Part shown: piece by piece, positions 7,401 through 12,700 of the stretch
Position numbering within the stretch: the stretch's first letter is position 1
How the letters are laid out: every line of letters begins with the position of its first letter
NCBI GenBank assembly: GCA_026983755.1
Contig: JALSTL010000095.1
Coordinates: forward strand, 1-12,700
DNA from: Melioribacteraceae bacterium
GTDB lineage: Bacteria > Bacteroidota > Ignavibacteria > Ignavibacteriales > Melioribacteraceae
Reading direction: 5' to 3'
DNA length: 12,700 nt
Program-made: the position numbers and the translations under genes
Notes under the pieces: model-generated
What the model was told of the DNA's origin: nothing
Seen by the model: only the letters and a program-made list of their open reading frames with translations
Database searches by the model: none

Positions 7401-10400
7401 TTTCGCTTAGTGAACCGATGTTTAATTCTTTGTTATTGATTTCTTCATTTAATTCTGAAATTTTATTTTGTAGTTCTTTTAACTCAAGATATACTTTTTC
7501 TTGTTCAACTGATTTTTGTTTCAGTTGATTAGATAGGTTTTGTTCCCTTTGTGTAATTTCTTGTAAATTGGTTTTTAATGATTCTATTTCTTCCGATTTT
7601 TCCTCATATTTTGTTTTTATCTCTTCCGTGTGTTTACCAAGACTATCAATTTCTTCTTTAAGCGTAGTTATTTCATCGTTTTGTGTAGTTATTATTTCCG
7701 TTAAGTTGTTTTTTTGGTTTTTTAAATCGGCTATCATTAGTTCGTATTCGTTAACCTTGGCATTGCTTTTGTTTATTTCGTTTGCATGATTGTCTATTTT
7801 TGTTTCGAGATCTCTAAGTTGGTTTGTTAAATTGTTGATTTCCTCTGATTTATCTAACAATAAAGTTTCTTTTTCGTTTATAATATTTTCATAGTTTTTA
7901 ATTTTGTTTTCCCACTCTGTCTTTTCTTTGTTATAATTTTCCGCTTCTTGGCTTATAGCTGTATATTGTTCTTTAAGATCAAGGTATTGTGTGTTTAATA
8001 TTTCGTAATCTTTAAGTTTGGTTTGGATAGACTCTTCTTTTTCTTCTATCATATTTCTAAGTTCGGTTTCGTTTTCCCGAAGTTGTTTTATGGTTTCTTC
8101 GGTTTTTATTAATGCGTTCTTCTTTTCATCAAGAAGTTTATCTATGTTATATATTTTTGAATTTAAAGAAGATATTACATCCGTTTTGTTCTCTAATTCG
8201 CTTTCCAGGTGATTATTGTTGCTTTTTAGATTTTTTATTTCGTTCTTATATCGTTCTATTTCTTCTGTTTTGGTTTTGTTTTTGTTTGTAAGATGTTGAA
8301 TATAGTTTTGTAATTCTTTTTCTTTTTCTTGTTGATCCGATAAAACCATTTCCAAATCACTTATTTTTTGATCCAGTTCTAAAATTTTTAAACTTTGAGT
8401 TACTATAATTTCACTTTTTTCAGAATCAGCTTTTTTATATTCTGCTTTTTCTTCCGTAATTTTCTTTATTGCCAAGTCTTGATTTTCAACAATTTCATTT
8501 TTTTGAACCAAGAAATAGTTTAATTCTTCAATTTGTTTTTCAGCTTCCGAATATTTTTGATAAAGTTCTTCTTGATTTTCTTTAGACAACCTTAATTGTT
8601 CTTTTAAAGAATCTTTGGCTTCAATTTCCTTTGTAAGCTTTACGTTTGTTTGAGCAAGTTCCGTAAAAATCTGATTGTTTTCTTGTTTTAAATTGTGAAT
8701 TTGTTCCGACCTTCCGGAAAGTTCTTCTTCGTAAGAGTTTAATTTTTCTTCTAGTGTAGTTATATCGTTAGATTTTTCATTTAATAAATGTGTAAGTTCG
8801 TGTTCTTTTTCTTTATGTTGTTTTTCCAACTCTGCCAATTCTTCAATTCTTGAAGATTGCGATGAAATAATTGTGTCCTTTTCTTCTACAGACTTAATTA
8901 AATCTTCTATTCTATTTTTTAATGATGACATTTCAATATTTAATGTCTCAATAGTTTCGGTATTTTCGTTGTACTTGGATTCAAATACTTTCGCACTTTG
9001 CGTAGCATTTTCGGCCGCTGTTTTCAGTTCTACTATTTGGCTATTTAATAAGTCTATTTGATTGACGTGTTCAAGGTTTGCGTTTTTCAAATTTTCTTCG
9101 TTTTCTTCAAATTTTGATATTTTATTTTGTAATTCTTCAATTAATTCAGATTTTAATTTGTCTGCATTTATCAGAGTTTCTTCTGCCTTTACGTGCTCTT
9201 CTATTTTTTGCGTAAGTTCCGTAATAAGTTGTTCTTTTGTTTCTTTTTCATTAAAAGTAGTTTTATATTTGTTTTCCAAGTCTTTATATTTTGTTTCAAG
9301 TTCATCAAAATGTTTTATTTGTTCGGAAAGCTCACTAATAATTTTATCTTTCTCTTCCAAAGCTTGTTTTGATTCAACATTAAGATTGTATTCAAGTTCT
9401 TTTATTTTTTCTTTTAGTCGATTTACTTCCGCCTCGGAATTTTTTAACATTTCACTATATTCGTTTTCCGCTACTTTGTAATTGCTTTCCAGTTCTTTAT
9501 AATAATTTAATTGATCCGAAATTTCTTTTATTTCACTTTCCTTTTCCATTAATATTGATTTGGATTCTATTTCTAATTTTTGTTCAAGAGTTTGAATTTT
9601 TTCATTAAGATTTTTGATGGTTTCTTTTGCTGCTTGCAGCTTTTGAGAAAAATCTTCGTTAGATTGCAACAAATTATTATTTCGGTCTTTTTCAATGTTC
9701 AGTTCTTTTTCCAGTCTATTAATTTCGTTTTCATCAATATTATGGCTATTGGCTTGAAAAGATGTATCTAAAGCAACCAAGTTCTCTTCAAGTTCTTTTA
9801 TCCGGTTTTTTTGCCCCTCAACCGTTTGTTTATAATCGTTTTCCAAATTTAACAATCTTGATAGTTGCTCCTGTTGGGTTTCAACCATATTGTTGAGTTG
9901 TTTGTTAGAATTTTGATACTCCTCTATTCTATTATATAGGTCGGTAATTTGTTGTTCTTTATTTTTAAGAAATTCAGAATATTTTGCAATTTTTTCTTCA
10001 AGCGAAGAAATAACCGATTCCTTTTTTTTAAGCTCATTTAAGGCTTTCAATTCGGGTTCTTTTTCGTCATTATTTAGTTCAAATATTGGAGCCGAGGTGT
10101 TTCTATTTTCTTGGGCTTTATTGCGGATAGAATCCAAAGCAATATTTATTTGATTTTTATCATCTTCTACGGAATTTTTAAGGTTATCGGCAATTGGAGT
10201 AAAGTTTAATAATAAATAATCAATGTTTTCTTTGGAAAGAACAGCTAATTTGCTATTTTTAAGCGCAATTGCAGTTGAATTTCTTTCGGAGTTTGTAAAA
10301 AATTCGTCATGACCAAAAAATTCATTTTTAGTCAACACTTTTGTAGTGGTTTTTAAAAAACTTTGTTTTTGCATTAGGCTAATTTCGCCTTCTAAAATTA

Positions 10401-10554
10401 AGTATATAGAGTCGGATAAATCACCGTTTTTAAAAATCACTTCCCCTTCGGTTAAATCAATGGTTTTTAGGTTTAATTCTTCTAGTGTAACTTCTGAAAT
10501 GTTTGAGTTAATAAATAAATTGTTTTTTAAAGCTAAATTGGTTTCGTTTTGCAT
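4432..10554 (-). CDS. Giant cNMP-binding-like / coiled-coil / STAS protein
   Basis: 2040 residues, no signal peptide or membrane segment. Residues about 20-120 are a CRP-type beta-roll (LTEGEVIFKNGD, then IYLILEGEISLM); the phosphate-binding cassette reads FFGHDEFF...ERNSTA (79-95), keeping Arg91 but with His82 where Glu usually contacts the ribose. From about 165 to 1803 everything is heptad-like coiled coil, rich in E, K, N, L, Q and I, with no proline between Pro167 and Pro1811. Residues 1804-1930 form an acidic linker. Residues about 1934-2038 are a STAS domain with strand LVIDLTECEFVDS and Ser1983 at the position phosphorylated in SpoIIAA/RsbV. ATG 10552-10554 has a good Shine-Dalgarno (GAGGA, 10561-10565). 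The likely role is a long scaffold or rod linking a sensor to a partner-switch module, which is inferred; I know of no characterised protein of this form. Domain calls are firm, function is unknown. Confidence 0.9.
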   Translation of the reverse strand: MQNETNLALKNNLFINSNISEVTLEELNLKTIDLTEGEVIFKNGDLSDSIYLILEGEISLMQKQSFLKTTTKVLTKNEFFGHDEFFTNSERNSTAIALKNSKLAVLSKENIDYLLLNFTPIADNLKNSVEDDKNQINIALDSIRNKAQENRNTSAPIFELNNDEKEPELKALNELKKKESVISSLEEKIAKYSEFLKNKEQQITDLYNRIEEYQNSNKQLNNMVETQQEQLSRLLNLENDYKQTVEGQKNRIKELEENLVALDTSFQANSHNIDENEINRLEKELNIEKDRNNNLLQSNEDFSQKLQAAKETIKNLNEKIQTLEQKLEIESKSILMEKESEIKEISDQLNYYKELESNYKVAENEYSEMLKNSEAEVNRLKEKIKELEYNLNVESKQALEEKDKIISELSEQIKHFDELETKYKDLENKYKTTFNEKETKEQLITELTQKIEEHVKAEETLINADKLKSELIEELQNKISKFEENEENLKNANLEHVNQIDLLNSQIVELKTAAENATQSAKVFESKYNENTETIETLNIEMSSLKNRIEDLIKSVEEKDTIISSQSSRIEELAELEKQHKEKEHELTHLLNEKSNDITTLEEKLNSYEEELSGRSEQIHNLKQENNQIFTELAQTNVKLTKEIEAKDSLKEQLRLSKENQEELYQKYSEAEKQIEELNYFLVQKNEIVENQDLAIKKITEEKAEYKKADSEKSEIIVTQSLKILELDQKISDLEMVLSDQQEKEKELQNYIQHLTNKNKTKTEEIERYKNEIKNLKSNNNHLESELENKTDVISSLNSKIYNIDKLLDEKKNALIKTEETIKQLRENETELRNMIEEKEESIQTKLKDYEILNTQYLDLKEQYTAISQEAENYNKEKTEWENKIKNYENIINEKETLLLDKSEEINNLTNQLRDLETKIDNHANEINKSNAKVNEYELMIADLKNQKNNLTEIITTQNDEITTLKEEIDSLGKHTEEIKTKYEEKSEEIESLKTNLQEITQREQNLSNQLKQKSVEQEKVYLELKELQNKISELNEEINNKELNIGSLSEKIESLNTQLLEANETNNYLAKEKSNKEDEIQTLSERITGLTQELNNSETTIADLRSDLEKQQVEISELNNKIIQKEKELNRTKEGEAELHEKIEKLTITINELHSEINELQGIKDNYKLELDEHVKKYNEAKEEVQERTKQLDEIKRTFEDKELKISNLNEEIISLKRIINDYEAGQGKQQEIVKNLSQKISELNEEKARLAELLTENQADYNEISNELTRIKQELSEKNNRIDNLNQELKSNLSISEQALLEKTNIISELQNTIANHKENINQLQEQLNHKDQEKTEELNQKSTQIAKLEKEKEEVVQKLQKTTNAFEKLNNEFNSAVEKFESFRASSLEKENELKEKNSKIEELNGELSNLNNVLKEKDETLSKQVQMVKFLQDREDELLNKEWELNNTIKQLQQQINENSHKLNSINEELETKNKALKEKTEEHEKLKIEVEKNHNSRLDYEEKLKDAEEQIQSLTLEISVVAEENKLLSEENNSLKEKSENYKAKLEEINNNQEVSERLKNQIEELQREAEDYRTKLSQNRELIEELEDKLSSTASEHEEHAQVRIALEEKIRELENKLEEAENLKSEYIGELERKDIELVNFQETVKGLTNNEEQISKEAAVEYEEKISKLEEKLKELENYEAIIEEKNQIIEKQSENLSNIKLQKTEKEIEYIKTKELVEDYKNQIDKLNEIKESFKSEIIDKESKIDILTKKLDALNEKLEEKTYNEEKLNEIIENQAVRIAELDLNMKEALDNQATSEFVAPESQIEENDNIDSLHPEMEIENDKLTEDHFVEDNEQSEAETMPNPFYDLPESPEEEENNHENIFNQEAAISNEADQHQNINDMEFDTEEVNNNDYSQQILPNEIQPEQDSDSPAGNSKFSHLQYGNVDVITVSLPRATMEIASEFKKYLTELIEKETTPKLVIDLTECEFVDSTVLGVMVSSLKKSMAKSGDLRIVWGDNTESSMFYITRMDKVFKLFDTLQDAIQSYAD
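4435..4755 (-). other. STAS domain of the giant protein (residues about 1934-2040)
   Basis: The core reads beta strand LVIDLTECEFVDS, helix TVLGVMVSSLKKSMAKSG, strand DLRIVWGDN, then a last helix starting at DKVFKLFDTLQDAI. This is the anti-sigma-factor-antagonist fold. Ser1983 (codon 4606-4608) directly follows conserved Asp1982, matching Ser58 of Bacillus SpoIIAA. The usual next residues Ser-Gly are Thr-Val. Cys1978 here appears to be the only cysteine of the whole protein. Confidence 0.85.
4756..5145 (-). other. Acidic linker of the giant protein (residues about 1804-1933)
   Basis: A proline-containing, low-complexity stretch between coil and STAS. By my count it has about 37 Asp/Glu against two Lys and no Arg, with many Asn and Gln and no heptad pattern. 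It is probably disordered and would let the STAS domain move freely at the end of the rod. Confidence 0.7.
9253..9603 (-). repeat. Internal duplication in the coiled coil (64-residue period)
   Basis: Residues 318-370 (codons 9445-9603) and 382-434 (codons 9253-9411) align over 53 residues without gaps, with 24 identities by hand count. The conserved skeleton includes EKI, L-E, L, ESK, EK, I, E, S, Q, ELE, YK, EN and Y. The offset is 64 residues, nine heptads plus one. This is more specific than generic coiled-coil similarity and suggests growth by internal duplication. Confidence 0.6.
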
Positions 10555-10560
10555 TTTTGG

Positions 10561-10565
10561 TCCTC
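10561..10565 (-). promoter_or_regulatory. Shine-Dalgarno of the giant gene
   Basis: GAGGA on the minus strand with a 6-base spacer to ATG 10552-10554. This fixes the start, and the cNMP-binding-like domain begins shortly after. Confidence 0.75.
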
Positions 10566-10592
10566 ATGACGTTTTTTTACACAACATTTATT

Positions 10593-10611
10593 TTGATTTT
10601 TTATAAATCAA
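10593..10611. repeat. Inverted repeat in the giant gene's leader/promoter
   Basis: Perfect 7-bp arms TTGATTT and AAATCAA with a 5-base centre, overlapping the -12 element and expected start point of the candidate sigma-54 promoter. It could be an operator or a leader hairpin. In AT-rich DNA an arm of this length can also occur by chance. Confidence 0.3.
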
Positions 10612-10626
10612 CAAAGACTGTGCCGA
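10610..10626 (-). promoter_or_regulatory. Candidate sigma-54 (-24/-12) promoter of the giant gene
   Basis: Read on the minus strand, TCGGCACAGTCTTTGTT matches the sigma-54 consensus TTGGCACG-N4-TTGCW with correct spacing between the GG and the -12 element. Mismatches are C for the second T, A for the final G of the -24 block, and T for C in the -12 dinucleotide. A start near 10599 would give a leader of about 45 bases before a good ribosome site. The neighbouring operon encodes a sigma-54 activator, which makes the match more interesting, but the GT for GC at -12 is a real weakness. Confidence 0.3.
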
Positions 10627-10836
10627 AATGTTTTATAATCGGTAGAATTTACACTTTGAATTTTCCAATAATGAGATTATTTATAAAACCGAAGGAGATT
10701 CCTAGACAAAGATTTGGAAAACGAATAATCAAGTGTCAAAACAGTTGTGATAAACGTAAAAATACTTGTTTTAAAATGAAACACAACTTTGGAGAAGTTT
10801 CAAAAATATCATTTTGAGAAAAGTACAATTATGTGT

Positions 10837-10848
10837 TAATGGCCATTA
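10837..10848. repeat. 12-bp perfect palindrome in the divergent region
   Basis: TAATGGCCATTA has a GGCC centre that stands out in DNA this poor in G and C. It lies about 60 bases upstream of the decarboxylase -7 box and about 240 bases upstream of the giant gene's presumed start point, both workable positions for a regulator site. No regulator can be assigned. Confidence 0.3.
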
Positions 10849-10906
10849 TTGGTCATGTGGGCATTAAATATGGAGAAATTTTTAATAAAAAGATAAAAGA
10901 ATTACT

Positions 10907-10914
10907 TAAATTTG
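10907..10914 (+). promoter_or_regulatory. Candidate -7 box of the decarboxylase promoter
   Basis: TAAATTTG fits the Bacteroidota TAnnTTTG element exactly. A T-run TTTT at 10880-10883, 23 bases upstream, is a poor -33 TTTG. A start near 10920 would give a leader of about 35 bases. Confidence 0.35.
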
Positions 10915-10954
10915 GGTAAAATACAAATAATTTAAATTAACTAGAGAATGTATT

Positions 10955-12391
10955 ATGAAAAAAAATTTTGATATGCCGACGGAAGAATTTAAAAAATATG
11001 GACATGAATTAATCGATTGGATAGCGGATTATTTGAAAAATATTGACAAGTATCCGGTACTTTCAAAAGTTTCGCCAAATTCAATAATAAATAATTTACC
11101 TAAGAAACCGCCGGAAATACAAGAAGAGATGTCCAATATTATAAATGATTTTAAAAAAATTATTATTCCTGGTATAACACATTGGAATCATCCGGGTTTT
11201 ATGGCATATTTTAATTCAACAGCTTCTTCACCGGGAATATTGGGAGAATTATTAAGTGCCGCACTGAATATTAATGGAATGTTATGGAAAACCTCACCGG
11301 CTTCAACTGAACTGGAGATAGTTACCATAAATTGGATTAGACAAATGCTTAATCTTCCTTCAAATTTTTTTGGTGTTATTTATGATCTGGCATCAATTAG
11401 TTCCTTACATGCAATTGCAACGGCGAGAGAGGCGGCAAAAGAATTATACAATAATTACGATATTAAAAAATTAAGGATATACGGGTCCGAAGAAGCACAT
11501 TCCTCAATTGAAAAAGGTATAAAAACATTAGGTCTGGAAAGTTCGGCATTTGTTAAAATAAAAGTAGATAAAAATTTTTCAATGAAAAGCAACGACCTTA
11601 AAAAGGAAATAATTAAAGATTTTAAAAACGGGTTACAACCATTTTGTGTTGTTGGAACATTTGGAACAACTTCAACTGCGAGTATAGACCCAATTAAAAA
11701 TATTTCTAAAATATGCAAAGAATATAACCTCTGGTTTCATATAGATGCTGCTTACGGAGGGAGTGCCGCTATAATTAAAGATATAAGGTCTTATTTAGAT
11801 GGTGTTGAATATGCACAGTCGATTGTAATTAATCCACATAAGTGGATGTTTGTTCCAATAGATTTAAGTATTTTATTCACCACAAAGGCAGATTTACTAA
11901 AAAGGGCTTTCTCAATTGTACCGCATTATTTAAAAACGAATGAGGATAATGAAGTAATAAATTTTATGGATTACGGAATACAACTGGGAAGGAGATTTCG
12001 TTCATTGAAGTTATGGTTTGTAATTAGATATTTCGGTTCAAAAGGATTGCAAAATATAATAGGATACCATATCCAATTAGCCAAGATTTTTGCGAAACAT
12101 ATTGATAATGACAAAATTTTTATAAGATTGGCTCCTGTTTATTTTAGTACGGTTACTTTTAGAGCGATTCCGTCAACGATTATAGATGAAAAAGAACTTG
12201 ACAACTTTAATAAAAATCTAATTGAGGAAGTAAATAATACTGGAAAAATTTTTCTGAGCCATACAAAAGTAAATAACATATTCGCCATAAGATTGGTAAT
12301 TTCCGGAATTAGGACTACACAAAAAGAAATGGAAAACGCTTGGAAATTATTAAAGAAAAAATGTAAAATATTGGAAAAAGAATTTTTATAA
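10955..12391 (+). CDS. PLP-dependent group II (aromatic-L-amino-acid type) decarboxylase
   Basis: 478 residues, close to the usual 470-490 of the aromatic-L-amino-acid decarboxylase family, which removes the alpha-carboxylate of an amino acid to give an amine. PLP-binding and catalytic residues are all visible: HWNHPGFMAYF (76-86), DLASISS (144-150) for the cofactor phosphate, stacking His182 in EEAHSSIEK, GTFGTTSTAS (234-243), Asp264 in HIDAAYGG for the pyridine nitrogen, Schiff-base Lys296 in NPHKW, and loop Tyr325 in PHYLKT, the position needed for decarboxylation rather than oxidative chemistry. The LGRRFRSLKLWF signature (344-355) is intact. The substrate (Phe, Tyr, Trp or another amino acid) cannot be read from sequence. 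ATG 10955 has only a weak AGAGAA Shine-Dalgarno (10943-10948). It is divergent from the signalling genes, with no evident functional tie. Confidence 0.93.
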   Translation: MKKNFDMPTEEFKKYGHELIDWIADYLKNIDKYPVLSKVSPNSIINNLPKKPPEIQEEMSNIINDFKKIIIPGITHWNHPGFMAYFNSTASSPGILGELLSAALNINGMLWKTSPASTELEIVTINWIRQMLNLPSNFFGVIYDLASISSLHAIATAREAAKELYNNYDIKKLRIYGSEEAHSSIEKGIKTLGLESSAFVKIKVDKNFSMKSNDLKKEIIKDFKNGLQPFCVVGTFGTTSTASIDPIKNISKICKEYNLWFHIDAAYGGSAAIIKDIRSYLDGVEYAQSIVINPHKWMFVPIDLSILFTTKADLLKRAFSIVPHYLKTNEDNEVINFMDYGIQLGRRFRSLKLWFVIRYFGSKGLQNIIGYHIQLAKIFAKHIDNDKIFIRLAPVYFSTVTFRAIPSTIIDEKELDNFNKNLIEEVNNTGKIFLSHTKVNNIFAIRLVISGIRTTQKEMENAWKLLKKKCKILEKEFL

Positions 12392-12700
12392 AGTTAAAAA
12401 GATTGTATAACCATTGATGAAAAATCTTTTCAAAAAAAGGTAAAGTAAAATATTATTCGATTCAAAAAATTACAAAACATTGTTTTTCCAAAAAACAAAT
12501 TTAGTAGTTTATTAAATAAGACGAAGAATATACGCTAAAAACGTAATGAAAATGCATGTTCATTTACTCAATTTTTTATATAAAAAAACGATTGAAGATA
12601 TTACGCAATATACGTAATCCGATTTTGGTTTGTATTTTGGTATAAAAATAACTTTACAGTAAAAAAAATTAAAGATTATTTCAAAATGCTGTGTTAATGT
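12392..12700. other. Non-coding right end of the window
   Basis: 309 AT-rich bases after the decarboxylase. Just past the stop, AAAAGATT (12397-12404) can pair with AATCTTTT (12423-12430) across an 18-base loop, but no T-run follows, so it is at best a weak terminator. ATTACG-N7-CGTAAT (12600-12618) is a small inverted repeat. I see no convincing gene. Confidence 0.5.
12397..12430 (+). terminator. Weak hairpin after the decarboxylase
   Basis: 8-bp stem AAAAGATT/AATCTTTT with an 18-base loop, starting 5 bases after the stop codon. The stem is A-T rich; the arm itself ends in TTTT but is followed by CAAAAAAA, so termination efficiency would be doubtful. Confidence 0.3.

Larger units (their letters stand above)
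10555..10954. other. Divergent intergenic region between giant gene and decarboxylase
   Basis: 400 bases with no credible gene. Leftward, for the giant gene: Shine-Dalgarno (10561-10565), a 7-bp inverted repeat TTGATTT-N5-AAATCAA (10593-10611) and a sigma-54-like element (10610-10626). Rightward, for the decarboxylase: a 12-bp perfect palindrome TAATGGCCATTA (10837-10848), a TAnnTTTG-type -7 box (10907-10914) and a weak Shine-Dalgarno (10943-10948). Confidence 0.6.

Noticed and set aside
4432..10554. Giant ORF as a chromosome-structuring SMC or a motor protein
   Set aside because: There is no Walker A/B or ABC signature at either end; the terminal domains fit a CRP-type fold and a STAS fold instead.
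4523..10606. Many plus-strand ORFs of 60-140 codons across the giant gene (for example 9062-9481)
   Set aside because: They are antisense shadows of coiled-coil codons: Ser/Phe-rich translations with no ribosome sites, domains or spacing of real genes.
10557..10817. 86-codon plus-strand ORF in the divergent intergenic region
   Set aside because: It overlaps the giant gene's Shine-Dalgarno and promoter region, has no Shine-Dalgarno of its own, and its composition is that of translated AT-rich spacer.
11455..11718. 87-codon minus-strand ORF within the decarboxylase
   Set aside because: Antisense to conserved PLP-binding segments and without a ribosome site.
12546..12617. Short plus-strand ORF of 23 codons starting ATGAAAATGC
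   Set aside because: No Shine-Dalgarno, no hydrophobic or toxin-like pattern, and no neighbour that would suggest a role.
12563..12700. Open minus-strand frame of about 45 codons entering from the right edge, possibly the C-terminus of another gene
   Set aside because: Its Phe/Tyr/Ile/Lys-rich translation looks like random AT-rich DNA, and an open run of this length is not improbable over several frames. Sequence beyond the edge would settle it.

Overview
This is an AT-rich window (roughly 30% G+C by eye) from a low-GC bacterium. I would place it in the Bacteroidota/Ignavibacteriota (FCB) area with low confidence. The evidence is a short secretion signal ending in a Leu-Ser-Ala-Gln cleavage site, which is very common in that group, a fused receiver-PP2C phosphatase with an unusual GKKWGAW signature, and a TAnnTTTG-type -7 box before one gene. 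Shine-Dalgarno sequences are used by at least two genes, so it does not look like a typical Bacteroidales genome. No tRNA, rRNA, CRISPR array or insertion sequence was seen.

Layout, left to right. (1) 1-75, minus strand: the first 25 codons of an exported protein that runs off the left edge. (2) 318-4075, minus strand: a three-gene signalling operon read right to left: a soluble PAS histidine kinase (2915-4075), an NtrC-type sigma-54 activator (1517-2896) and a receiver-PP2C (RsbU-like) phosphatase (318-1466). All three appear to start at non-ATG codons. (3) 4360-4418: a strong hairpin terminator that separates this operon from the gene upstream of it. (4) 4432-10554, minus strand: one very large gene for a 2040-residue protein with an N-terminal CRP-type cyclic-nucleotide-binding-like domain, about 1640 residues of proline-free coiled coil, an acidic linker and a C-terminal STAS domain. 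(5) 10555-10954: a divergent intergenic region with candidate promoters. (6) 10955-12391, plus strand: a PLP-dependent group II (aromatic-amino-acid type) decarboxylase. (7) 12392-12700: apparently non-coding.

How the parts may work together. The kinase has two obvious receiver-bearing partners in its own operon: a sigma-54 transcription activator and a PP2C phosphatase. PP2C phosphatases of the RsbU/SpoIIE family dephosphorylate serine or threonine on STAS proteins in partner-switching pathways. The next gene upstream, read in the same direction, encodes a protein ending in a STAS domain that keeps the phosphorylatable Ser (Ser1983) after the conserved Asp. The most interesting hypothesis is therefore a phosphorelay-controlled partner switch whose STAS module sits at the end of a rod that could be about 240 nm long if fully extended, with a ligand-binding-like domain at the other end. 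The domain architecture is read directly from the sequence. The functional link is inference, and no RsbW/RsbT-type switch kinase lies in the window.
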